Source: Caulochytrium protostelioides (lineage: Eukaryota > Chytridiomycota > Caulochytriomycetes > Caulochytriales > Caulochytriaceae). Taken from it: a stretch of 64,000 bases of DNA. The stretch spans positions 1-64,000 of the forward strand of contig ML014189.1 in NCBI GenBank assembly GCA_003615045.1, written 5' to 3'. Position numbers and translations under genes: made by a program. Below are positions 1 to 9,100 of this stretch, piece after piece. The notes below the pieces were generated by a model that saw only the letters and a list, made by a program, of their open reading frames with translations, did no database searches and was not told the DNA's origin. Each line of letters begins with the position of its first letter. The stretch's first letter is position 1.

Positions 1-450
1 GGCGGCGGCGGCGGCGGCCTCGGCGGCGGCGGCGGCATGGGCCTCGGCGGCGGCCTGGGTGGCGGCGGCCTGCGAACCGGCCGCGGCCACTCGGTCGCCG
101 GGCCGTCGGGCACGGGCGCCGCGCTGGCCGCGGGCGCCGGCACAGCGTCCGGGGGCCACGCGTCAGGGCCGCGGCCGATCGAGTTCAAAGACTTCTTGCG
201 CGTCGTGGGCCTGCATATTGCGCAGCGGGACCCGAAGCACGAGCTGCTCAAAGCGTTCCGGCTGTTCGATACCGACGGGTCCGGCAAGCTGACGTTCGCC
301 GACCTCAAGCGCGTTGCCGGCGAGCTCGGCGAGGACGGCATGACCGACGAGGCCCTGATGGAGATGATCGAGCAGGCCGACCGCGACGGCGACGGTGAAG
401 TCGGTCCCGACGAGTTCCTGCGCATCATGAAGAAGGCCGGTCTCTACTAG
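1..450 (+). CDS. CDC31: Centrin (CDC31/caltractin), C-terminal part
   Basis: The gene enters from the left edge, so its N-terminus is missing. Frame 1 is open from base 1. The last ~95 residues match the centrin C-terminal half: the tail of EF-hand 2 (IEFKDFL), then EF-hand 3 ([12 protein letters not shown]), the centrin linker [11 protein letters not shown]-hand 4 ([12 protein letters not shown]) and the diagnostic ending RIMKKAGLY. Centrins are Ca2+-binding proteins of basal bodies and spindle pole bodies, and they also serve in mRNA export and nucleotide excision repair complexes. The first ~55 visible residues are Gly/Ala-rich and unlike any centrin. They sit where the Ca-binding loop of EF-hand 2 should begin. 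They are either a low-complexity insertion or an intron ending at the AG at 165-166. Identity is secure; the 5' structure is not. Confidence 0.88.
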   Translation, partial: GGGGGGLGGGGGMGLGGGLGGGGLRTGRGHSVAGPSGTGAALAAGAGTASGGHASGPRPIEFKDFLRVVGLHIAQRDPKHELLKAFRLFDTDGSGKLTFADLKRVAGELGEDGMTDEALMEMIEQADRDGDGEVGPDEFLRIMKKAGLY

Positions 451-799
451 ACCCCTCCAACCATCCATCCCTCCATTCTTCATGGGTGGACCATGCCGGC
501 ATGGTCCTGCGTAATCATGGCTTTGATGGGCTTGAGCATCGGTGCGCGAGCACCCGACGAGCCATGGTGACGGCGAGGCATGACCGCGTGGTCGCCATCG
601 CCCGGCTTATGCGATGGGGACCTCTCCTATGCCATTTGTAGACGAACTTCATACCTCTTCTGATGACGAACGCTGACGGATCCCACCGCTGGACGATCAG
701 CCGGCGAAGGGCGAAGCACGGGGAAGGAGAGGCACGTGGCTGCCGCTCGCGGCAAGGATGGCGCGTGTGGCCGTTGCGGCCGGCCGCGGGTCGCGAGCA

Positions 800-844
<45 letters not shown>

Positions 845-1575
845 CGCCGCCGTCGCCGTGGTGCGCCCGTCCCCGCGCCACGCTTTTGGCTCTCTTCGCT
901 TCACCAGCTCGCCCGGCACGCCTGTGATCACGCCGCCGCCGCCGCCGCCGCCGGCAGCGCCACACATCGCCGCGGACGCCACCACGGGGGGCCTTCGCGT
1001 CGCTACCATCGGCATCGGCATCAGCATCGGCATCGGCATCGGCACGGGCATCGCGTCCCTCGCGCTGGTTGGTCGGACGCGCGTGGGCGCTCGAGCCGCC
1101 GCCGTCGATACCGCCGCTGCTGCTGCTGCCGCCGCCGCCAATGCCGCCGACGCCGCCGACGCCACCGCCGACGCCACCGACCTCATCAGCAGTATATCCG
1201 GGCCGCCGTCCGCGCCATACCCACACCGATCCCGCCACGGGCGCCGTCCACGGGCGCCGCCGCCGCCGCCGCTCTGCGCGCCTTCTCCGCTCGCGCTGCG
1301 TTGGCTCGACGTCTGGTCCGGCGCTGCGCGCGTGTATCGCCCGCCACGTGGCCTCCCGCAGTCCCCTTGATCCGCCGGCCCTCCGCCGTCGCCGTCGCCC
1401 CTCCCGCCGGCTCCGACCCCTCCGCGCACGACCACCACCGCCGCGCCCGCGGCCGTCGTCGCCGCGATCGCGCGTGCTGCCGCCGTCGTGTGCCGCGCAT
1501 CGTCACGGCTGTCGCTGTGAGCGCCTGGACGTGCGTCCGTGTGCGTGTGTGCGTCCTCCCACGCAGCCCACGGCC
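451..1575. other. Intergenic: GC-rich, simple repeats
   Basis: No gene is supported here. It holds a (GCC)n tract at about 802-846, a shorter one near 932-951, and a degenerate GGCATC hexanucleotide run at 1007-1052. Open frames crossing it on both strands translate to Arg/Ala/Pro runs and are composition artefacts. It presumably contains the centrin terminator and the zinc-finger gene promoter and leader. Confidence 0.6.
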
Positions 1576-4500
1576 ATGGCGGCCTCGCCGCGGATCGATG
1601 CCCTCGCCCTGTCCATGGGCATGCCCCTCTCCGCGGCCGCCGGCGGCAGCGCGGGGGCGGACGGCGGCATGGGCCGCGACGGGAGCGGCGGCGGCGGCTA
1701 CCGGGCCAGCGACGGCGCCGGCGCCGGTGGCCGCTGGTCCGCCAAGGCGTCCGCCCACGATCTGGGCGCATGCCAGACGACCGCCGCCGCCGCGCGCGCC
1801 TCCCCAACGGCGCCCACCACCACGGCGCCGCGACGCCCCCTGCCGCCGAATCTCAGTGGCCTCGCCGTGCTGCCGGCAGCGCGTCGCGCGCCGGGGATCA
1901 ACTCGGCTTCGACGCCGCTCAGCGCGCTCGTGTCGCCGTCCTCGACCCTGTTCGAGCGGTCGATGGAAGCGCTCGTCTCCAATCTGAAGGGATCCATTGG
2001 CTACCACTTCGACGACGCACCGCTCGCTAAGTCTGGCCCCTCTCATCCGCAGCGCGGCGGTCACGCTGCCCACGGCCACGGCCACAGCTCTGGCGGCGGC
2101 GGCGGCGGCTTCCACGGCGACGAGCGCGACGGCTGGCCCTCCACGCCGTCGGCGCTTGCCGCGGAAGGAATCCCAGGCAGCATGGATTCGGCGACGGCGT
2201 CGCCGGCCGCGGCGGCCACGACGACCACGGCGAGCACCCCGGGCGGCCGCGTGAGCGGCCCCGCGCTTCGCGCCGACGCCACCACGACCCGCGGTCAGGC
2301 CCCGCTGCCCCGCGTGGTCGAACAAGACGAACCGGGCGAGTCGCGCTCGACCGTGCTCGAGACATTCTTTATGCCCATGCAGAAGACACACGCCGCGTCG
2401 CTGGCGGCGCTCGCGCTCCCCCCCGCGTCCGAGACGGCCGCTGCCGCCTGGCCGACCGCCGCCGCCGTCGCTGTCGCGCCCGCCGCGGACACCGGGCCGC
2501 CGCCACCGCCGCCACCCGACGACCCGACGCTAGCCATGGTCAAGACGGCGTCGCCGCCGTCGGCGTCCCTGTTCGCGACGCCGCGTGTCTCTGGGATCAC
2601 GGAGCTCCCCCCGCTCGCGCTCCCGGGCCTGGGCCCGCTCGACGCCGCTCCGACGTTGCCTCCCGCCTACGCGCGGGTCGACGTCCCCAGCGCCGGCGCC
2701 GGCATGTCCGCGGCCGATTTCGCGGCGCTCTCCGCCGCCATGACGCCCGTGCTCTCGCACACGTCGCTGGCCACGCCCTTGCAGACGCCCGCGCACACGC
2801 CGCTGCAGACGCCGCCGGCGCACGCGCACCACCCGACCGCGCTGATCCTCTCACAGCAAGGCGCCGGCGAGTCGGCCATGGCCGCCATGGCGTCAGCCGC
2901 GGCGATCGCCGCCTCCCACCACGCAGCGGACCCCTCGGGCACGCGGCCTGGCAGCGGCGGCGTACCCTTGACGACGCCGATGCCCACGCCAATGCCGCTG
3001 TCGTCCAGCGCAGCGCCGACGGGGATGCCGGCCAGCACGCTGCTGCCCGGCTCCGACTTTTCACTCGACAGCGCCGCCGCCGCCGCCGCAGGCGGGCTGC
3101 CGTCGCTCTCGGGCCCGAGTCCTGCGTTCCGGACGAACTTGGACCCGGCCTATGACTATATCGTGGGTACCTTCCTGGACAGTATGGAGCGCATGATTCC
3201 AGCCGCGTCTCCCATGCCGCTGACGGCGCCCTTAAGCACCGCCGCCTCGAGCGCGGCGTATCCGTCCTTGGCGCTCCTGACGCCGACCGTCGCGACGACC
3301 GCGCTGCCGGGCACGTCGCCGATGTCCCTGCCCACGGCTGGCTCGACGGCTGGCCCGCACGGCGCGGCCGCCGCCATGGTCCTGCCGACGCCGGCAGCGC
3401 CGTTCGCCTACTCGCACCCCGCGACCCCCATGCTCTCAGCCAGCGGGGCGCTGCCAGCGCCGCCGTCGCATCCGCCCGTCTACGGCGCCGACATGCTGAT
3501 GATGGACCTCGACCCCGTGGCGCTTGCGGCGGCGCAGGCCCACGGGCTGGCCAACGCGTACGCGCCGCCCGCGGCCTCCCTGGTCTCAGCAGCGTCCATG
3601 GCATCGCTGGCGTCGTCCGCGAGCGGGCGGCCGGACGCGCTGCGCTTCGCGACGCCGCTCATGCATGCGTCGTACAGTCTCCATGGCACGCCGATGGCGC
3701 ACGCCGCGTCGCTCACGCCGCAGACGCACGCGTCGCCCTGGGCCAGCCATTCCTCGCTCACGTCCGCCGGCATGCCCCCGATGCCGATGCTCCCGGCGCC
3801 CGCGGCGCCCCTGGGCGCTCTGTCCCTGTCGGCCGCGAGCGCCGCCAATCACGACGCCTCCATCGACGGCCTGGGCCTCGGCCTGATGCATCCGCGGGAC
3901 GGACGGCTTCCTGCCGATGGTGGCGCGTCTGTGGCCGACGCCGCTCTGGCTCCGGCGGTCGCCGCCGCCGCCGCGAGCCGTCTCCCGCTGCCACGGCCCG
4001 TCTCGGGCGGCCGCGCGCCCAACCGCGGCCGGCCGCGGTACAACACCGTCGTCACCGTGCCGGCCGGCACCGTGCTGACGGGCCACCCCGCCGTGCGCCC
4101 GCCGCCGCCGCCCGCCGCCTATGCCGCCACACTGACGACCGCCGTCTCGCCGACCCTCTCGCCGCACCTCTCGCCGAAGCGCAAACGCCGGCCCTTCGCC
4201 GCGCCGCCGGCCCCTTTCTCGCTGCTGGCCGCCGCCGGCGGCGGCGGCGGCGAGGTCGATGTCGACGAGCCGGGCGCCGACGGCATGAGCGCGTCGTCGG
4301 ACGCGGACAGCGGCGTCGAGGGGCGCGGCGGCACGGCGGACGGCGCCGCCGCCGCCGCGCGCAAGAAGTCCAAGCAGGCCGGCGCACGGCGGCGGACGGC
4401 GCCGCGCCCGCCGCCGGTCCCGGGGGCCCTGTCCGTGTTGGCGCCGGCGCCGGCGCCGGCGGCCGTGGGCGGCGCGATGCCGCCGTCCAGCGCGTCGGGC

Positions 4501-5622
4501 CGCCTCAGCGCGGCGAGTACCACGCCGCCGCTGAGCAGCAGCGGCGAGCTGCTGTCGGGCGGGGCCGACGGGTACGGCGACGACGAGTCGGGCGAGCGCA
4601 CGTACCGCTGCGACGTGTGCCCGGCGACGTTCTCGCGGTCGCACGACCTGAAGCGCCACTTCTTCATCCATACGCAGGAGCGGCCGTACGCCTGCGCCAC
4701 GTGCGGCAAGGGCTTTGCGCGGCGCGACGCGCTCCGCCGGCACGAGCGCAGCCTCCGCGAGGGCCGCAAGATGACGTGTGCGGGCGCTCGCCACGGGCTC
4801 GCGGGCACCGGGCCTGCAACGCCCCACGACGGCGACGGCGACGACGGCGGCGACGGCGACGGCGACGGCGACGGCGGTGGCGACGACGACGGCACCGACG
4901 GCGGGGCTGGCGGCGACCCGGGCCGCACGCCCGCGTCGCTCTCCGGGCCGCCGCGGCCCGCCCTGCTGCCCCCGGCCGCCGCCGCCGCCGCCGTGGGCAA
5001 CGCCGCGCACCTCGGGTCGTCCGTTCTCTTGGGGCCCGGGCGCCCCCCTTACCATCACGCCTCGCCCCACCCGCCGCCCCCGGGCGACGTGGCTCTGATG
5101 AGCCCGCCGGCGAGCCATCCGCCGCCGCCATCGTCGTCGTCCGCGGCCGCCGCGGCCGCCGCCGCCGCTGCGTACGGCATGAGTCTGCTGGCCATGTCGA
5201 CGAGCCCCGCGTCCGCCCCTTACGGCGCGCCCGTGTATGGGCCCAGCGCGGGCGTGCCGTCCGGGTCCATGCCGTCGCCCTCCTTCGCCGCCGACGGCCG
5301 CTACGGCTCGGACGGTTCTTCCGCCCCCAGCCGCGGCCCGAGCGGTGCTGGCGGCGGCGACCACGGCGGCAGTCACGGCGGCAGCGGCCGCTACCTCCCC
5401 CTGCACATGAACCTCGAGATGGGCATGGGCGGGCCCATGGAGTGGGGGATGGCGGGCCGCCTCGGGGCGATGCGGCTGCCGCCGCCGCCGCCGCCGTCGT
5501 CGTCGTTGCCATCGTCGCATCCCGCCCACGGGCCGCTGCCACCCGCCGCGCCGCCCACGGCGCCTGGCGCCGCCGATGGCCGCCCCGGCTCCAGCGCCGA
5601 CGGCAGCTTGATGTATCGCTAA
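1576..5622 (+). CDS. C2H2 zinc-finger transcription factor, 1348 aa
   Basis: A probable nuclear DNA-binding regulator. Two tandem C2H2 fingers lie at residues ~1010-1056. Finger 1 is a clean C-x2-C-x12-H-x3-H (CDVC...HFFIH) joined by the linker TQERPY. Finger 2 (CATCGKGFARRDALRRH) keeps both Cys and the first His, but the second His is displaced: the next candidate ligand is a Cys about 11 residues on. The rest is low complexity: Ala/Ser/Thr/Pro-rich N-terminus, LQTP-type repeats near residue 415, basic NLS-like patches (SPKRKRR, ARKKSK) before the fingers, and an Asp/Gly run (DGDGDDGGDGDGDG) directly after them. I chose the ATG at 1576 because it is the first ATG followed by non-repetitive coding-like sequence; the frame is open further upstream but there encodes Arg/Pro runs. 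Fingers of this spacing resemble stress-type fungal regulators (Msn2/4-like), but the target is unknown. Confidence 0.8.
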   Translation: MAASPRIDALALSMGMPLSAAAGGSAGADGGMGRDGSGGGGYRASDGAGAGGRWSAKASAHDLGACQTTAAAARASPTAPTTTAPRRPLPPNLSGLAVLPAARRAPGINSASTPLSALVSPSSTLFERSMEALVSNLKGSIGYHFDDAPLAKSGPSHPQRGGHAAHGHGHSSGGGGGGFHGDERDGWPSTPSALAAEGIPGSMDSATASPAAAATTTTASTPGGRVSGPALRADATTTRGQAPLPRVVEQDEPGESRSTVLETFFMPMQKTHAASLAALALPPASETAAAAWPTAAAVAVAPAADTGPPPPPPPDDPTLAMVKTASPPSASLFATPRVSGITELPPLALPGLGPLDAAPTLPPAYARVDVPSAGAGMSAADFAALSAAMTPVLSHTSLATPLQTPAHTPLQTPPAHAHHPTALILSQQGAGESAMAAMASAAAIAASHHAADPSGTRPGSGGVPLTTPMPTPMPLSSSAAPTGMPASTLLPGSDFSLDSAAAAAAGGLPSLSGPSPAFRTNLDPAYDYIVGTFLDSMERMIPAASPMPLTAPLSTAASSAAYPSLALLTPTVATTALPGTSPMSLPTAGSTAGPHGAAAAMVLPTPAAPFAYSHPATPMLSASGALPAPPSHPPVYGADMLMMDLDPVALAAAQAHGLANAYAPPAASLVSAASMASLASSASGRPDALRFATPLMHASYSLHGTPMAHAASLTPQTHASPWASHSSLTSAGMPPMPMLPAPAAPLGALSLSAASAANHDASIDGLGLGLMHPRDGRLPADGGASVADAALAPAVAAAAASRLPLPRPVSGGRAPNRGRPRYNTVVTVPAGTVLTGHPAVRPPPPPAAYAATLTTAVSPTLSPHLSPKRKRRPFAAPPAPFSLLAAAGGGGGEVDVDEPGADGMSASSDADSGVEGRGGTADGAAAAARKKSKQAGARRRTAPRPPPVPGALSVLAPAPAPAAVGGAMPPSSASGRLSAASTTPPLSSSGELLSGGADGYGDDESGERTYRCDVCPATFSRSHDLKRHFFIHTQERPYACATCGKGFARRDALRRHERSLREGRKMTCAGARHGLAGTGPATPHDGDGDDGGDGDGDGDGGGDDDGTDGGAGGDPGRTPASLSGPPRPALLPPAAAAAAVGNAAHLGSSVLLGPGRPPYHHASPHPPPPGDVALMSPPASHPPPPSSSSAAAAAAAAAAYGMSLLAMSTSPASAPYGAPVYGPSAGVPSGSMPSPSFAADGRYGSDGSSAPSRGPSGAGGGDHGGSHGGSGRYLPLHMNLEMGMGGPMEWGMAGRLGAMRLPPPPPPSSSLPSSHPAHGPLPPAAPPTAPGAADGRPGSSADGSLMYR

Positions 5623-6119
5623 TCCCTACTGCGGCCGCGGCCGATCGCCATCGCATTGAAGCACGAGAGAATGCGGCGCGCCGCGGGTCTCCGCCGTCGG
5701 CGGCGCTCGCAGGACCCGGCGTCGCCGCGACCGGCGCTGCGAGATCCGGCGATGCGGGCGTGCTGCGCCACGCGTGTCACGGCTTGCGGTCCCTGAAGGG
5801 GCGCGCGGTGTACGGCCGCCTTCGGGTCGGGACAGGGGGCGCGCCGTGGACGCCGTGGACGCCGTGGACGCCCGCAAGCCCAAGCGGCGTGGCGGAGGTA
5901 TGCTCCTCCAGGTGGGACGGCCGTGCGACTCGACTCGACTCGACTCGACTCGGCTCGGCTCGGCTCGGCGCCGCTCATGCGGGGCTTTACCCGATCCGGC
6001 GGCCGGCAGGACGGGATCGTTCTTCCGTTCTGCCGCGGCGGCCACCGGCAGCCGCCGCGGCCGGGCGACGCGCCGCCGCGCCGTCGGCACGGAGACCGCC
6101 ATCGGTCCCGGCGTCGCGC
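5623..6119. other. Intergenic with short tandem repeats
   Basis: The spacer separates two genes on the same strand. It contains three copies of the 9-bp unit CGCCGTGGA (5842-5868) and a pentamer array: CGACT x5 (5926-5950) passing into CGGCT x3 (5951-5965). No other feature is seen. Confidence 0.6.
5926..5965. repeat. Pentanucleotide microsatellite (CGACT)5(CGGCT)3
   Basis: Five perfect CGACT units are followed by three CGGCT units differing by one A-to-G change. The array lies about 155 bp upstream of the ATG of the 1821-aa gene, so in its promoter or leader. Confidence 0.9.
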
Positions 6120-9100
6120 ATGCCGCCGGATCGCCGTCTGACTGCGCCTGCCGACGACGCTGCTCGCTCTGCGGCCGTCGCCGATACCTCGAGCGCTTCC
6201 CGTCTCCCGCCGTTGCCGCCGCTGCCGACGCCGTCCGCGGGCGGCGCCCATTCGCCTCTCCTGCACGCGGCCGCCGGCGCCGGCGCCGAGTCGGGACGCA
6301 GCCCGCGCCGGCGCCCGTCGACCGCGCCGTCCGCGGCGCCGTCCGCCATGACGGCCGCCGCGACACGGCCGCCACCTGCGAACGCCGCGACCGGATCCTC
6401 GCGCCGACCGGGAAGGGGTGGATCGGTGACCGCGCCGTCACTCCCGCCGCCGCACCAACCGGGAACGCCGCGCGCACGGCCGGCCGAACGTCCTCGATCG
6501 ACGTCGCAGGAACCGCAGGTCGGCCTGCCGGAGACGATGCGCGGGGACGTCCGCGACGCGTCGCGATCGCCGCGGCAGCCGCTGCCGGCGGGAGCGACGG
6601 CGGCCGGCACGCCGATGGCCGCCCGCGCGGGCACGATCGTCCCGGCGCCGCCGCCGGCGTCCACGCCTCCCATGCCGACGACGACGGCCGCGCGTGGTCC
6701 CAGCAACGCGCGGCCTCCCGCGGACGCCTTGGCATGGCCGGTGCCGGCATCACGGAGCGGCGCCCGCTCGCACGGCGCGCCGTCCCTGGCGCAGCCGGCC
6801 TTCCTGCCGCCGCCCGCCGCCGCGGCCGCCGCCGCGCCGGCCATGGCGTATGCTCCGTCACAGCGCGGCCGTCCCGAACTGCTGCCGCCCCTCGCGACGA
6901 CGACGGCGCCGACCATAACGCCCGAGGCGTCCTCGGCACCCGCGGCCGCGTCGCCGGCCGTGTCCACGTTGCACGCCCGCACGCCGCATCTGACGAGCGC
7001 GCCGGACCGGCCGCCGACCGATGGGGCGACCTGGCCGACCCACGTGCCGCAGGGGGCACGCACCGCCCCACATGCCGACGCTGCCGCCACCGCCGAGCCA
7101 GCGTCGCGGTCGGTCTCGACGCGACCGGCGCGGATCGATGTCCGTGCCGCGCCGCGGCACGCCGCCGCCAATCCGCGCTCGGCGCGGGAGTATGCCGAGC
7201 GGTCCGCCAGCTCCCACGCAGGCGCGGGCACCGGAGGCGGCGGCGGGGTGCGGAGTGCGCGACTGACGAGCCATGTCGAGCCGCACGCTCACGCCTACAT
7301 GGCGGCTGCTCACCACCCGTACGCCCCCGGCATGGTCGAGCCCGACCCCTACGCGGCGGCCGCCGGCCATCCGCAGCACGGGTATGCGCCGAGCCATGCG
7401 TATGGTTCCAGCCAGTACGACCCCGGCCAGTACGGATCCAGCCAGTATGGGCATGCCCATGCCCACGAAATGGCCGCGACGCACCACGGCGGCCACCCGG
7501 CCCCGATGACGCACGACCCGTGGCTCGACAGCGGCCTGTACGGACATCCTCTGCATGGGTATGCGCCTCACGCGTCGTATGCATCGTATCCGCCGCAGCA
7601 TGCGGTGTTGCAGAGCCCGCAGCATCGGTACCACGCGTACCATGCGGTCGAAGACCCGGGCTACCTCTACATGGTAGGCCCGGGCGCCCCCGGCGCGAGC
7701 GGCGGCGGCGGTGGCGGCGGCTACGGCTACGACCGGCGGCCCCCCCACCCCCATGACCTCGCATACATGGGCCGCATGCCCACGCATGCGCCGCCTATCA
7801 ACGATCTGCGGTACGGCGACCCGCGCGCCGCGGCGCCGTATGGCTATCACCGCGACGCCATGCCTCCGCACGGCGCCACGGACGCCGCCGCCGCCGCCGC
7901 CGCCGCCGCGGTCACTGCGGCCGGCGGCGGGGCCAGCGGCGCGTACGCCTTCGGGGGCCGCCACGCGGGCCACCCCATGCATCCGGACCATCCTGCGATG
8001 GTCTACTCGCCGCATGCGGCCAGCGGCTATGCGCTCCCCGACCCCGAAGCGGGCGGCCATGCGCCCGCACCTCCGATGGCGCCGTCCCACGGGCATGGCT
8101 ATTCGGACGCGGCGAGGCCGCCCGCGCACCCGGCGTCTGCCACGCGCCCGGCCTACCCCCCGCACGCCGTCGCCGCCCGCGCGGCTCACCCCGGCCACCG
8201 CGACGACCACGGCGTCGTCGCCGCCGTCCTCCCTGCGGGCGCCGCCGCCGCCATGGCGCCCGGCCTCCCGGGCTATGCCATGCCGGCGCCCGCTCCCGAC
8301 GATGTCGGCCCGACACGGAGCGCTGAGACGTCCCGTCGCTCGGCGGCGCATGGCTATGGACAGGGTGGCCACGGGGTCGGCCCGCCGCCCGTGCCGTCGG
8401 TGCCGTCGTCGCCGTCACGCCTCGCCGACCGCCACGCTTCCTCCCGCGCCCCGGTCCTCACCGAGCCGGCCGCCACGGGGGCGCGGCTTGACGCGCCGTC
8501 CCATCATCCTGCCGCACCCAGCCCGGCGCAGCGCTCGGACCATGGGCGCGCGACGGCGGCCCTGGAGGCCGGGACGGGCATGGCGGCCGCGGCGGCCACG
8601 CCGCGGCCGGCGGCGCCGAGCGGCGCTGTCGGCGTGTATGCGCCGACGTCGGATGCGCCCGTCCGTCGGCCCGATGGCGGCTCAGAGCCGGAGCGCCCGT
8701 CGCCGAGGCTATCCGAACCGAGGACTCGGTCTTCCGTGCCGCGCGGCGCTTCCGCCATCTCGGCCACGATCGCTCCGACGGACGCGCGCAAGGCTCCATC
8801 CGCACCGGCGACGGCCGTGGGCTCCCGCCCGTCGGCGGCGCCGTGGCCCGCGGCACCGCTTGCGGGACCCGTGTCGGCCGCGCCCATCGCGACGTCCGCG
8901 CCGATCCCCCTGCGCGCGGCCGCCAGGACCGAGGCCGCCCCCGCTCTCGCAGCCCTCGGGCTCGATCCTGCCCGTCGGCCCGCATCGCAGCCCCTCCCGC
9001 CTGGGCCGTCCTGGTCCCCGATGACTGGGACCGTGCCGGCTCCGCCTCAGCCGCAGCTGCGGCCGGCGCCGACGCCGACGCCGACGCCACGGGATGCCGG

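Noticed and set aside
4617-6119. Upstream extension of the 1821-aa frame through the zinc-finger gene
   Set aside because: The overlap with the C2H2 coding region reads as Arg/Pro runs and has no ATG after the zinc-finger stop until 6120.
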